This document shows, one piece after another, positions 45,015 to 58,330 of a stretch of DNA of 64,000 bases. The notes beneath the pieces are model-generated. The model did no database searches. It was given only the letters and a program-made list of their open reading frames with translations, and was not told where the DNA came from. The translations under genes and the position numbers were made by a program. This DNA is from Gnetum montanum (lineage: Eukaryota > Streptophyta > Gnetopsida > Gnetales > Gnetaceae): NCBI GenBank assembly GCA_015680685.1, contig MNCI01007634.1, positions 559,632 through 623,631 on the forward strand, in the 5' to 3' direction. Each line of letters opens with the position of its first letter. Positions within the stretch are counted from its first letter, which is position 1.

Positions 45015-46046
45015 ATGTCTTCTTCTTTGCATAAGAGCACTTCACCGCCTAGGACTAACACAAGAGGCAATCGGCGGCATAATATACATAACCAAGATCC
45101 GCTAGTTTCTCAACAGTTTCATGTGGTATATACTCATCCTGATGAGTATGTACTCGATTTCACCTTTATTCTCCACCAAGACGAACAACTGCATTGGAGA
45201 GACTTGGAGGGTAACATAGTGTTGCCTCCAGACTGATCAGTTTTCAACATGCTTCTTCATGCTCTCACATGAATAGGCATGCCACTTTTATATGCAGAAT
45301 ACATTGCATCCGATCATGAATCAAGGGACTATCATCCCACAGAAGTGCAACATCAAAGGGACTTGCGACAGGAGAGATACCATACATCTTTGAAGGGTAA
45401 ATGGCCCCATGATGCTTCACATGTTTTGAGCAAAATTGAGGATGGTGAACCTGCTTCAATAGGTTCCCCACGAAATGATGTTCCTCGTCCTAACATTGGT
45501 TAGGGGGTGGTGTATTAGAACATCCACTCCACTATTCACAACCATAGTTCTGATACCCACGAACACAAAGTATTCAACGAAGGAACACGAACACATGATA
45601 CGGGTGGATGTTCCGATCGTGATCACGATCGAGGTCGAGGCCACTGAAGAGAAGGTAGAAAACACCATCATGGTGATGGTTCTCCTTCTTCTTCACCTTC
45701 ATCATCATCTTCACCCTCTCCTTCAGTGTCCGGATGTAGTCATAGGGAAACCAATCGTGAGGATAAGGGAAAACGAAGTGAAAGTCATCGACAAGATAAT
45801 CGAGAACGAGGACAAGGGCACTCTAAGGAATCGAGGCATAGAAGAAGGGAGAGTAAGGAACAGCGTAGACACCATAGACGCTATGAACGAGACGATCATG
45901 AAGGACCCCTACTCACAACTAGAAGCATGCTAGATATAACGGAGGCCGTAAGAGTTCCAACAAGGCACCAAAAGGATAGTAGGATCAAGAGGTTAGACAT
46001 GAAAAACATCCCATGATTTGAAGGGGGATACAACACTGATCCTCAA
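45015..46046 (+). pseudogene. Truncated gag of gypsy B
   Basis: Starts MSSSLHKSTSPPRTNTRGNR and includes VVYTHPDEYVLDFTFILHQD, then the Ser/His/Arg-rich stretch at 45540-45900. It stops being colinear with A just after EGGYNTDP, at the entry to the capsid region. Stops at several points. The capsid half and the zinc knuckle are gone. Confidence 0.75.
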
Positions 46047-46079
46047 ACTAAAGTTGCGTTTACATCGAAAGCATAGACG

Positions 46080-49000
46080 CACTAGAGCAAGTCCACTGCC
46101 AACTTCCAAGCCTTAACCTTGAAAACATCAACTGGGGGAAGTTGGAAAGTTTTGAAAAATTCAAACAAGAGCCCCTAGAATTGAAACCATTGCCCACCGG
46201 TCTGGAATATATGATTCTTGAAAATGGAAAGCTAGTAATCATCAACGCAAGACTTGCTTTCAAACAAAAAGGAAGACTGCTGAAAGTAATAAACAAGTGG
46301 TCAAAAGTATTTGCCTGGTTATATCCCGAATTAACTAGAATAGATCCTAGGATATGCCAACATAGGATTTACACTGACCCCTCCATGAAGCCTTGAAAAC
46401 AACTATAGAGGCGATTGAACCCAAAATTGAAGCAAGTAGTAAAAGAAGAAATAGAACAGCTTCTTAAGACTAGGTTCATATATTCCATTGTTGATAGCGA
46501 ATGGGTTAGTCCTCTGGTAATCATGCCTAAAAAGGAAGGAAAATGGAGGGTGTGCATAGATTTTAGGCTACTGAACATGGCAACATTTAAGGATCACTTT
46601 CTGTTGCCATTCGTTGACTAAGTCTTAGACACCATAGCTGGGCATCACTATTACAGTTTCCTAGATGGCTATAGCAGATACAACCAAATACAGATAGCCC
46701 CAGAAGACCAAGCTAAGACAACGTTCACCAGTCCTTGGGGAATGTTTGCAGATAAACAAATGCCGTTTAGCTTGTGTAATGCTCCTGCCACATTTCAACG
46801 TCTAGTTCTAAGCATATTCCAACAGTAGATAGGGAATGGAGTGGAAGTCTTTATGGACGACTTATCCACCTATGGAACAAGTTTTGATCAAGCCTTGGAC
46901 CGATTAGAGTAAGTGCTAAAAAGATGCGTAGAAACCAATCTAAGGCTCAACTAGCAGAAAAGCCATTTATGGTCCAAGAAGGCATAGTACTTGGGCATAA
47001 GGTTTCACATGCAGGAATAGAGGTAGACCTAGATAAAATTAGGGTTATCCAAGGAATCACCTGTCAACTAGAAACTGTCAAAGAAATTCAATCATTCCTT
47101 AGACACATTGGCTATTATAGGAGATTAATTGAGAACTTCTCCAAGATTGCCAAACTATTGGTAGAGCTAACAAAGAAGGACGTATCTTTTGAGTGGACTA
47201 GGGAATGTGAATGAACATTCCAAATCTTGAAATGAAAGCTAGTAGAAACTCCCATTCTACAAGCTCCTGACTGGTCTAGACTATTCCACATTATGACTGA
47301 TGCATCCAATTATGCCTTGGGAGTTGTACTTACATAGTTAGATGACCAAAAACGCCCTTACTACATCCACTATGCAAGTAGAAGTATCGCCGGTGCACAA
47401 CTTAACTACACAACTACAGAGAAAGAATTAATGGCTGTAGTGTTTGCACTGGATAAGTTTAGGCACTATGTGTTAGGTTACAAAGTGTTTATCCACATGG
47501 ATCATAGTGCAATCTGGTTCCTCATGAACAAGCCAATAGTTAGCCCTTGTATTATACGATAGTTGGTAATTCTACAAGAGTTCGATTTAACGATGATTGA
47601 TCAGAAAGTCACTGAGAACATAGTCACAGATCATTTATCTCTATTGTGCTAGGACAACAAAGAGGATGACTATGTAATGTTTGATCATTTTCCTGATGAA
47701 GCCCTCTTTGCCGGTGTAGTGAATAACCAACTACCCATGGAGACGAACTGGTATAGTAGCATTCTCACCTATCTCCTTACTCAACAAACACCACAGGAGC
47801 TGGACCTTAGAAAGAAATAATAGTTTCTTCATAGAGCCAAGTACTTCATGGAGATCAATGGACAACTTTACAAAGTGTGTCCTGATGGCTTGGTTCGATG
47901 GTGTGTGCCTGAGGTAGACCAACTGAGAGTTCTCCAAGACATTCATGAGGGCCCTTGTGGGGGTCACTATGCAGGGAGATGAACAAATATTAAGATCTTA
48001 CTTGTAGGATATTACTGGCCAACAATATTTCAGGATGCACATCAATTTGTCCGATCTTGTAAGCATTGTCAATGTGATGGGGGAATGACTACTAAAATGG
48101 AGGGTTCGCAATAATGGATTCAACTGTTAGAACCCTTCGACATTTAGGGAATAGAATTTATGGGGCCCATCACACAAATGTCCAAAGGAAAAGCTTACAT
48201 TGTAGTTCCCATAGACTATTTAACAAAATGGGCTGAAACAGTTGCTGTTAAAGATTGCACATCATCTACAGTTGCACAATTTGTGCAACAACAAATTGTA
48301 AATAGGTTTGGTGTACCACATGCACTTATTTCAGATAATGGAACACACTTCATAGGTGCAACTTTTCAAAACTTAATGCAACTATTAGGGGTTGAACATA
48401 AATTGACTACATCATATCACCCCCAAGCTAACAGATAAGCTGAGGTCACCAACAGGGAGATCACTAAAATATTGACTAGGACAATTAGCAAGTATAGGTG
48501 AGATTGGAGCACTAAACTGAATGATGCTCTTTGGGCATATTTCTCCACCTGGAAACTCCCTATAGGCTACTCTCCCTATGAGTTAGTGTACAGAAAATGT
48601 CCAACACTTCTGATTCAAACTGAGCTTCGTACACTATCAACGACTTGTGACCTCCACCTCGATCTTGATCTAGCACAAAAACAAAGGTTGGCAACTTTAA
48701 ACGTGCTAGATGAAAATCGATTAGCTACCCTATCATCAAATGAGTTGCACAAGGCATATAACAAGCAATGTTATGACTTGAAGATTTAAAAGGTTAAGTA
48801 TCAACTAGAAGATAAGTTTCTCTACTGGAACCCCACACATGTGCCACAATGCACAAAATTTCAAACATTGTGGGAAGGACCTTACATTATTCATGCAATG
48901 TTTCCTTCAGGGGCCATGACCATATACAAACCTAAGAGCCCTGATAAGAGATTGGTAGTCAATGTGCAACAGACCAAACCCTTCCATGAATTTAGAATGG

Positions 49001-49098
49001 TCAATGCACCTAATACCTTTGAGAAGGGACGACCTTGCTCACTATTTCGGATCTCCTCCTTCCAACTTAGTCATGGGGGAGATGGCCACCTCTACTAA
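46080..49098 (+). pseudogene. RT-RNase H-integrase pseudogene of gypsy B
   Basis: RT: EWVSPLVIMPKKEGKWRVC near 46499, HYYSFLDGYSRYNQIQIAPE near 46650, MPFSLCNAPATFQRL near 46760 and the active site EVFMDD near 46845 (two aspartates present). RNase H: YALGVVLT near 47310, TTTEKELMAVVFAL near 47413. Integrase: a zinc finger trace near 48055, then IDYLTKWAE near 48208, ISDNGTHF near 48330 and REITKIL near 48455, giving the D-D-E order. Stops break it at about ten places, many TAG or TAA for glutamine. Sequence resembles Athila/Tat pol. Confidence 0.85.
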
Positions 49099-51018
49099 CC
49101 ATTTGAGGCCCTCAGTTCTATTTTAAGTTTTTGTTTTACACATTTTTTTTTTACAAATTTCTTTAATTTTTCTTGTTTTTATTTTGCAACATCATTATAC
49201 TTTCTAATTTCTTTGTGTGAATATTTTTTTTTTGTTTTTTTTTTTAATTTTTGTTTTTGTTTGTTGTTTTTGTTTTGTTAGATTCATCGCCTAATAAGTG
49301 CTCCTGATGGTGGTATGAACTGTATTTTATTGATTGCTAATGTTTGGTTTTTACCTTTGAGTTATAATGTTGATACTAAGGTATGGTTCTTTTGATATAA
49401 CAGGCAATGAGTCCACATCATCCATGCATCCATGAATTTCTATGGTCTCTCTTAGCTTGGAACTATACAATCCCCTTCTGTAATAATAAAACTATTAACG
49501 AATTGGTGACTTGGCATTTCTCAAACTGAGGAAGGACTTAAGGATTGAAAAGGGTGTGACTTCAAAGGGATTTGATGCATTTGTGCTGGCTATTTTCTTG
49601 GGTACTTGGATGTTTTCTTCTTGAGTTTTCCTTACCATTCCAACATTGCTCCATTATCGAGAAGCTGAGCCAATAAAAATAAGTCTTTGCATGGTGTGGT
49701 TCTCATGCAAAAAAAAAAAAAATAAAAAAAATAAAAAAATGAAGAAAAAAAAGTGATAATTAAAAGCACACCCCTTAGACAAAATAATCATCTGGCCTAC
49801 AAGCACTCATTATGGAACTAAATAGACATGTTCCCTCTAACTAAGGCCCTTTCTTGCTTCCTACTTCTCCCTTTCTCGTTTTCCTCAAAATGGTGTTGAC
49901 TCTTTGGTAGAAGCATTCTTGTTACTTCAAGTGGATGGATTGGCCAAGTGTATTAATGCAAAGTCATTGGATGTGGATTGTTTGAGGCTGGATTTGGAAT
50001 GAGATCTACTCAGTCGCATTAACCATAAATACACAAGGGGCTGTACACCACCTTGTTCTTGGGACTCCATTCCATTCTCTTCTTCCCATCATTCTTTGTC
50101 CATTTCCCACTTCATTGCCAGTTGTATCAATAGTCTATATTTTGGTTGATGCATTGTTTTCTCTTTGGTGGATTCTTGTGGTTAAGTCTTTAACTCTTGC
50201 TTCCAAACGACATTTCCAGAGACTATGTACTCTTTGAATGTGGGTTTGTCAGGGCATAAAGGGCATGAGCCTGCTTTGGGGAGGACCCACTGGCATTCCT
50301 ATTTGGTGCATCAGTTAATTTCTTTCTCTTAAACATTTCCTCAATCAAGATCTTTTGTTTGTTTTGTTTCATTCCCATCTTTGACATTCATTTTATCGAC
50401 GTTGCCATTGTTTTTTTTTCTCCATTTTTTTATTTCTTATCTTTTCCATTCTATCGTTACCAGAGGATTGCTCTTAGTCATGGGGGCCCTGGTCCAAATT
50501 TTTCAAATTTTCCTAACCCCTACACCTTGGGTAGTCACCAGTGTTATATCTCTAGAATTTGTATTGGCCATATCACAACTTAGCCAATGGATCTTACACC
50601 GAGGCAAGGTATCAACTATATTGTGATTTACTTATCCTTGCTCATATGTGACTATGTTGTGTGTGCAGATGACAATCATACAGTAATGGACTGGTGCTGG
50701 AACGATTGTGCAAGGAACAAGATTGATGGCGTAGCTATGGATGGACAATGGAAGGCACAATCCTGGCATCGGCAGCAACACATCTTCTCCTTTTCTCTCT
50801 CTCTCTCTTCTTTCTCAGCTGCCAAATAAAGCTGGATGTCAATTATGTATAGTGTTCACTCTTGTAGTCATGAACACTAATGTTGCCATGTATTGTAATG
50901 TTGATCTGTTCACATGTCATCCCATTCACCATTAGTTATCATTCAAGTCAATAATCCCATACCTTCCCAATATTTTGTAAGGAACTCGAGGATGGGTTTT
51001 CATTCAATCATGGGGGTA
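49099..51018 (+). other. 3' noncoding region of gypsy B
   Basis: Colinear with A 9863-11866, including T-rich strings, an A-rich patch (49710-49755) and purine tracts TAGTCATGGGGG at about 49069 and 50477 and AATCATGGGGGTA directly before the LTR. No gene seen. Confidence 0.7.
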
Positions 51019-51854
51019 TGATGAACCACGATATCACATACGCGATATCGCATATGCGATATCGTGCATGCGATATCACATCCACCATGCGATATCACAT
51101 ACGTGATATCGCGTCTTGCCTCATCTTCTATAAATAAGAGGCGATGCCCTTGGTTCCAAGATAGTTAGATTTAGACCCTTAGCTAGACTCTTGTAGTTTT
51201 TTCATTCTATTGTTAGAATTATTTCTGTGTGCCCGTAGTAGGAGTCATAGAGTGAACGGATCTTTATTCGAGCAATTTGTACCTGAGCACAATTTTGTGT
51301 ACGACAATAAAGATGAACTTTATGATAAACCTTGCAGCATACAAATTAAGCTAATTAGTAATTAATGATTGTTTAATGCTTTCCTAGTTAATTAATATTT
51401 CTCTCAACCTTCAAACCCCTTAATTAAATACACTCAATATGACCGCTTTGAGCATGCATGTAGCGCTTGGTAACCCAGTAACGATTAGCGTTTGGTAATC
51501 CTAGCAGCGTTGCACTGGTTCAGGATGTGTACGACAAGTGGAAACGGATACTGGTGTTAGGAACATTTAGAACTTAATTAATGAATAGTTAATGTAAGTT
51601 AGCCACTTATTTCTCTCTCCTTCTCCTTTATTAGTAGAAGACATAAAAAATACAAAAGCTATAAAAATCATATACCTCAAGCTTACTTAACAATACAACC
51701 ATGACCATACAAGTAAGTTTGGTAAGATAATGATTGATTAACCTTGAGTGTTCCATTAAGGCGCATAAGCACTTGGTCCTTGGAGTTTGACTGGATCGTG
51801 TGTGAAACGCTTGTATTTGTATGGTTGAGTGTAGGGGTACCTTGCCACTCATCA
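51019..51854 (+). repeat. LTR shared by B and B'
   Basis: 836 bases, TGATGAACCA to CACTCATCA. The palindrome cluster at 51027-51117 has six units, the largest of the five LTRs. TATA near 51129, AATAAA 51306-51311. It is the 3' LTR of B and the 5' LTR of B'. Confidence 0.85.
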
Positions 51855-52340
51855 TTGGCACCGTTGCTAGGGACTTAGTTGTTTGTGCGCTGCGTAGAAC
51901 ATAGGAAATCATTCATATCGTTGGAATGTTAGAACGAACCCTTAGGGTTAATCAAAGAAAGATGAGACAATAGTACATTGCACACCGAACAAGATAAGAT
52001 GTCTTCTTCTTTGCATAAGAGCACTTCACTACCTAGGACTAACACAAGAGGCAGTCGGTGGCATAATACACATAACCAGGATCTGCTAGTTCCTCAACAG
52101 TTTCGTGTGGTATATACTCATCCTAATGAGTATGTACCCAATTTCACCTTTATTTTCCATCAAGATGANGTGCGATCATGACTCAAGGGACTATCATCCC
52201 ACAGAAGCACAACGTCAAAGGGACTTGTGACAGGAGAGATACCATACATCTTTGAAGGGTAAATGACCCCATGATGCTCCGTACGTTTTGAGCAAAATTG
52301 AGGATGGTGAACCTGTTTCAATAGGTTCCCCATGAAATGA
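51855..52340 (+). mobile_element. B': start of a third OTA internal region, truncated
   Basis: Primer site (TTGGCACCGTTGCTAGGGAC) and gag start (near 51999, MSSSLHKSTSLPRTNTRGSR). A loss of about 125 bases compared with B is centred on an ambiguous base N at 52169. Similarity to B ends at about 52340 (B 45478), where copia E begins. Confidence 0.8.
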
Positions 52341-52739
52341 TTACATCAATTACTTTGGTTACTAGCAAGGGTTAGAAATTCCAAGTCTTTAGGACTTACA
52401 CTATGCTTAAATCAAGCTTACAAAAGAGGAAGTGAATACAAATTAAATACTTCTTCACATATCCTTTGATTTGTTATGATGTTGTGATGTCTATGACCAC
52501 CCAAGCATCATCGTATATAGTAAGGATAATGTCATGCTTTAGGTAAAACCCAAATTATGTAGTTATAATCCATAATTAATCTTGGGAAAATTTGGTGTTA
52601 ACAGCTACATATTCTTTTTATCATATTACATACTTTGACTTTTGTTATTTTTAGCCAACATACCAAGAATAATTCTCAAACATAGCAACTATTATAAAGA
52701 AAAGGTGTCTTATACTTAAAATTAATGACACACCTTCCA
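52338..52739 (-). repeat. 3' LTR of copia E, probably truncated
   Basis: On the minus strand it starts TGGAAGGTGTGTC after a purine tract (ATGGGAGAAT). By comparison with F, the last hundred or so bases, including the ATGCATTAAA block, are missing. The left junction with B' is therefore probably a deletion and not a clean LTR end. Confidence 0.6.
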
Positions 52740-52759
52740 ATTCTCCCATTGGTTGTTTA

Positions 52760-54640
52760 TTTTAAGGCATTACAACTAGGAACAACTGTTACATTTCACA
52801 CTTTACTAATGCAAGTTTTTTTCTACATTAGTGGAACTTGTTCATAGGAATTAGCTTGATTAACATATCCATTGAATTTTCCAATGTAGAAACCTTCATC
52901 AAATAAATCCTTCATTTTTTAATTTGATTCCTAATGAAATGGTAGTTTATCTCAATTTTTTTTATCCTTACATGGAACTTGGGGTTCTTTGATAGAAAGA
53001 TTGCACTTTGATTATCATAAGAGATTACTTTATTTTGTTCTTGCCCAAAGTCTTTAACCAGTCATTATAGCCAAATGACTTCTTTACTTTCTTGAGAAGC
53101 TACTCCATACTTTGTTTTTGTTGTTGATAATACAACACAACTTTGTCTCTTGTTGATCTAGCTAACTACACTTGTGTTTATTTTAAAAACATATCCACTT
53201 GTGGATTTTTAGTGATCTAGATCACCTTACTAATCTTTATCTACAAAGCCATGCAATTCAAAGGAACTTTTTTTTATAATAGATGGCAAAATTACCAATA
53301 CCTCAAAGATACCTAAGAATTTTTTTAACAACCACCTAATGTTCCTTATTAGGATTAGACATACACTTTCTTATAGCTCCCATTGCATATGCAATATTAG
53401 GCCTAGTACAGATCATTGCATATATGAGGCTACCTACAATATTAGCATAGGGGAGTTTTCTCATTTGGTTCATTTCTTTATCTATTTTAGGGCATTTCTC
53501 TTAGATAATTTCATGCCCATAGATAATGGAGTGTTTATCAGCTTACAATTATGCATATTACATTTTTCAAAAACTGTATTAATACATGAAAATTGACCAA
53601 GTCATAGCTTTTAATCTTTTATCTCTCTTTTAATTTCTATGCTCAATATTTTCCTTATGATACCAAGGTCCTTCATCTTAAAATGAGATTATAGCTGGCA
53701 ATCCAACTTAGTGATTTCTTGCATATTATCCCTTGCTATCAACATACCATCAATATACAATTGCAGTATCAAACAAACTTTTGAATCATTCTTTAGATAA
53801 ATACAAGGATCACTATCAATCCTTATAAAACCAAACCTTATTGTGTAAGAATCAAATTTCTTATATCATATCCTAGGGGATTGTTTCAACCCATAGAAGG
53901 ATTTTAGCAAGTGACATATCATGCTCTCCTTGGCATTTACCACATAGCCTTTAGATTGTTTCATGTAGATTTCTTCAACAAGATCTCTATGAAAAATGTA
54001 TTCTTAACATCCATCTATTTAAGTTTGAGATCCAAAGTGGCCAATAAAGAAAATAGAGATCTTATGGATGTTAACTTTTTCACTGGTGCAAAAACTTCTT
54101 CATACTCAATACCTTATTTTTGAGAGCATTCTTTGCTACTAGCCTTACCTTGTCTATTCCTTCATCTTTTACCCTAAAAAGCCATCTACAACTATAAGGT
54201 TTTCTTCTAGGAGGAAGTTCATCAAGTTCTCCTATCTTATTTTTCATTAGTTATTTTATTTTCTTATCCATAGCTTTTTTCTAAGACTTACTAACTTTTG
54301 AATTATAAGTTTCTTTATAGATTTGAGGAGCATCATTAATGCAAAAAACATATGAATCTAAGTATTGAGGTATTCAGCTTACTTAACTTGATCTTCTTAA
54401 TGATTGATCTTCTTCTTGAGGTAGATCTTCCTTATCATTAGATTCGTCAACTTGATTTGTAGCTGATTCCTGGTCAATATCATAGTGAGCTTTGTCTAGA
54501 ACCTTTTCCTCAACTTCATTAGGTTGAGAAGATTCTCTAAATATGACATCTCTACTATGAATAATTTTGTTAGCACAAGGATTCCATAGCTCATATCCTT
54601 TTACCCCATGGCCATATCCAAGAAAAATACATTTATTGGA
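52760..54640 (-). pseudogene. RT-RNase H part of copia E
   Basis: Minus strand: CIFLGYGHG and SQPNEVEEKV near 54600-54510 (integrase end and linker), RT start ELDELPPRRKPYSCRWLFRV near 54230, then weaker pieces down to RNase H words near 53060-53350 that match F. Stops and shifts throughout. Confidence 0.75.
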
Positions 54641-54651
54641 TTTATAATTAA

Positions 54652-55503
54652 TGAGGACCTAGCTTCAATAACCAAAAATTGAAACTAAAGCTTCAAACTT
54701 GCACACACATTTGAAAACTAGAAAGAAACAACACTTTATTTTTACTAGAAAATGAAAGAAAAATATAAATGCTAGAAGAAAATGCGTAGGAAAAATATGT
54801 GCTCAAGATCTAGTACAACATACTCACACACAAAATGGCTATGAAGCCTTACAATAATGGGTGCTCAAATGAAGCTCAATATTACTCCTTAATTCTCTTC
54901 CTCTTTCCTAAATTGATGCCTAAGAGGTCCATTTATACTTTCTTCTCATGGTCTTGTGCTACCTTGACATTTAAAATTGAATTTTTGAGTTTGTTGGAAT
55001 CTGTACAATAACATTACATGGTTGGACAAGATTTCTTTAAGGAAGAGGAGATATTCCACCTGAGAGCAATTAGTTCATAGAGGAGATGTCTTACATGTGG
55101 TGCAGACATCTTGGATCCAAATTTGACATCTTGTAGGTGATGTAGATGTATTCCTAGAGTTGCAAGTTTGTATAGGAGACATCTAGCTTGTATGGTAGAC
55201 ATCTATACTCTAGATAAGATGTCTTGTCTTAGGAGGAGATGTTTATTTTGGTAGGGCCAAAAATAAGGATTCTCATATTGAGGTTTAGAACATCCGAATA
55301 CCTTCAAAAAAGTCATCATTGACTCCATACTATCTTGAACTTATCAAAATAGCCCCAAAGCATCCTTAAACATGAAAAAACACTCAAAAACATAAAGAGA
55401 TACTACAAAAAAACATGAAAAACTCATAAATAATAAGAAACGCACAAGACAATTCCATTGAGGATGAGACATGGATTGGGTAATGTCATCATCTCCTCTT
55501 CCA
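54652..55503 (-). repeat. 3' LTR of gypsy D
   Basis: On the plus strand TGAGGACCTAGC to CTCTTCCA. On the minus strand a TATA-like GTATAAATGG lies near 54932-54941 and an AATAAA-type signal near 54731. Contains several AGACATCT/AGATGTCT words. Confidence 0.7.
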
Positions 55504-55561
55504 TCCTTAAAATTGAAACTTGTTTTCAAGTTGGTTGTACACTAGGGATAACATTAAGCCC

Positions 55562-55813
55562 TCACAAAGCCAAGTCTTTCTCATGAAACCAAATATCATT
55601 TTCAGGTCCTTCATCATTCCAATGCATCAAGTACTCCTGAATTTTTTGGTTCCTTATTGTTCTAGCTTTTCTTTCTTGCAGCACAACTGGTTTCCTTGAT
55701 GGCTTGGATGAATTTTGATTTTCAAGTGCATCTTTGAGAATATCAAGATTATGCTCTAAGTTAGATATAAGCACTTTGTCATGGAAATGACTCAAATTTG
55801 AAACATTGAACAC
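55562..55813 (-). pseudogene. Chromodomain-like C-terminus of D integrase
   Basis: 83 open codons. The segment RKARTIRNQKIQEYLMHWND is close to the usual RKxRxxxNxxIxExLIKWKx of plant chromoviruses, followed by GPENDIWFHEK where PxExATWE is normal. The aromatic cage residues appear incomplete. It ends about 60 bases before the LTR. Confidence 0.7.
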
Positions 55814-55999
55814 ACAAGGAAATGGAAAATGATTAGGAAGATTAAGCTCATAAGCATTATTAGTTACTTTGGCCTAATTTGAAATGGACCAATTGTTTTG
55901 GACTTGAGATTGGAGAAGTTTATATTCTTTAGTCTCTCCTTGCCCAAATGGAGCCATACATAATCACCAACATTGTATACCATCTTCTTCTTTTTCAAG

Positions 56000-57000
56000 T
56001 TCTTGGTAGCAAATTTTTTTTTTTGCCTTGCATTCAAGTTTTGTTCTCGCTTGCTTATGCAAGTCTTGCATGCTTGTTACAAAGTCTAAACTAATATGGG
56101 CACAATTATTAAATTTCCTTAAATCATAAGCCATCCTAGGAGCATAATCATAGTTTGCCTTAAATGGACTTTTCCTAATGCTAGAATCACAAGAATTATT
56201 ATAACTAAACTTACATGTAACAAAATATTTTCTTATCTATTGGGCTGATCCTCATAAAGACACCTTAAACTGTTGAGCAATGATTTATTTACTATAGTTT
56301 GGCCATCAGTTTGTGGATGATAGGCACTAGAAAAGAACAATTTTGTACCCAAAAATTTCCATAATGATATCCAAAAATGGTTTGTAAATTTAACATCTTT
56401 AGCACTTACAATATTTAATAGGAGACCATGTGATCTTACAACATTTTGGAAATATAAGTGAGCAACATGAGATGCATCATTTCTTCTCTTACAAGGAATA
56501 AAATGTATCATGTTGATGAATCCATTAACAATAACAAAAATAGAATCTTGACCAGCTTATGTCTTGGGAATTCTAGAAATAAAATCCATAGAGACAATTT
56601 CACATGGAACATTAGGAATTAACAAAGATAAATAATGTCCAAAAATACCCTTACCTCCATTGAATTTTTGGGAAACAAGACACACTAATAAATTTATTTA
56701 TATCATTTCTCATACCTGACCAATAGTAGCTCTTTCCACAAGCTCATAGGTCTTTGTCTTACCTTGTGTCTAACCATATTACAATATTTCTTTTCATCCA
56801 AACTTATTAACTTGAAATCACACTTTGGAATACATACCTTACCATTCTTGAAGATGATGTCCTATTATAGATGATAGTCTCTCCACCTAACCACTTTGCC
56901 AAAGTAATGGAGCATTAAGGTCTTTTCAAACCTCTTCAAAATTAGCATCATGAGAGTGCAAAGAAGTCAAGGCCTCAAGTCCTTCTACTTGAGCACATGA
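56000..57000 (-). pseudogene. Integrase of gypsy D
   Basis: Best piece 56233-56511: MIHFIPCKRRNDASHVAHLY, then LLNIVSAKDVKFTNHFW (usual SDRD reads SAKD) and SSAYHPQTDGQTIVNKSLLN, where the catalytic E of GQTE is lost. Upstream zinc-finger traces are faint. Not functional. Confidence 0.75.
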
Positions 57001-57270
57001 ATGATTCACAATATGAATTCTTGAAGAGCATTTCTCATTATATTATTTTTCCACTTCTATGTCTTAGCAAAAAGTAGAATTCTTGGAGCTGCTTCACTCA
57101 TGTCATATGCCTAGCACTCAACTTCTTTTGTGAATTCAAGAACTGCAATGCTATGTGATCAATTAATAACAAAAATTTACTTCCCAAAAAATAATGCCTC
57201 CAATTTTTTATGTCTTGAAGTGTAGCATATAACTCTTTTTCATAGGAAATATACTTTTTCCTTGATTCAT

Positions 57271-58330
57271 TCAATTTTTAGAGAAAAATACAATGGACTT
57301 ACCTTCTTGGGATAGCACCCCTTCAACTACAACTTCACTTGCATCCATCTCTACTTCAAAAAGCTTTGAAAACTTTGGAATAGCCAATATTGGAGCACTA
57401 AGTTTTTCTTTCAAAGCTTGGAATAAATTTCCCGTCTCTTCATTCCATACAAAATTTGCATTTTTCTTCAAACAAGAAAGCATAGGCAATGCAATAGAAC
57501 TAAACTCTTGAATAAACTTTCTATAAAAACTAGCCAAACTAGGAAAAGATCTTACCTTCCTCACATCTTTAGGTGAAGGCCATTCATTGATTATCTTGAT
57601 TTTGCTTGGCTCCATTTGGACTTAGTTTTTTGGAAGTAACATGACCTAAGTAGATAATTTCCTTCTTCATAAAATGACATTTCTTGGCATTGATTACTAA
57701 TTTGGCCTCATGTAACTTTAACCACACCAATCTCGAGTATTACACATGTTTCTCATTAGAACTATAGATAAGGATATCATCAAAGAAAATAATACAACAT
57801 TTTCGAATAAGATTTCTCAAAACTTCATGCATAAGTCTTATGAATGTTGTTGGAGTATTGGTTAGTCCAAAATGGATAGATAATCATTTATACAAACCAT
57901 CTGATGTCTTACATGTTTTTCATTCATGTCCCAGTCTAATACGCATTTGATGATAGCCACTCTTTAAATCAATCTTGGAGAAAATTTAAACATTGAAAAG
58001 TACATCAAGAATGTTATCTATTCTAGGGATTGGAAACCTATATTTGATAGTGATCCTATTAACAACTCTAGAATCCATGCATATTCTCATCTTATATATA
58101 TCTTTCTTTGGAATAAGTATAGTTGGAAAAACACAACGAGAAATGAATTCTTTAATGAAGACATTAGAGAGTAATTAACTTGCTTGTGAAACTCCTCCCT
58201 TTGATTTCGAGTCATGCAGTAAGCTTTCTCATTTAGGATAGTAACTCCAAGCATATAATCAATTTAATGTTGAATGGATCTCATTAGAGGAAGCCCTTTC
58301 AATTTTCGCTTAGAAAAAATGCTAAGGTTA
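57271..58330 (-). pseudogene. RT-RNase H of gypsy D
   Basis: RT active site FFDDIL near 57772-57795. The thumb/connection reads MEPSKIKIINEWPSPKDVRK (57615) and SLASFYRKFIQEFSSIA. RNase H begins FEVEMDASEVVVEGVLSQEG near 57340. Upstream, fragments to 58330 include the usual finger region. Frames are broken at several sites. Confidence 0.8.

Larger units (their letters stand above)
44063..51854 (+). mobile_element. OTA-type gypsy element B, lacks capsid and protease
   Basis: Two LTRs (44063-44870 and 51019-51854) enclose a primer site, the 5' part of gag, then, after a junction near 46046, RT, RNase H, integrase and a 1.9-kb noncoding region. Compared with A, the DNA matching A 7600-9700 (capsid part of gag and protease) is missing, plus a separate loss of about 60 bases. 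The 3' LTR is immediately followed by a second primer site and a second gag start (B'), so it is shared by two tandem internal regions. By eye, about 15 differences in 245 bases between its LTRs make it younger than A. Confidence 0.9.

Noticed and set aside
45475-45933. 152-codon frame in element B
   Set aside because: Out of frame with gag; the gag frame gives the His/Arg-rich sequence shared with A.
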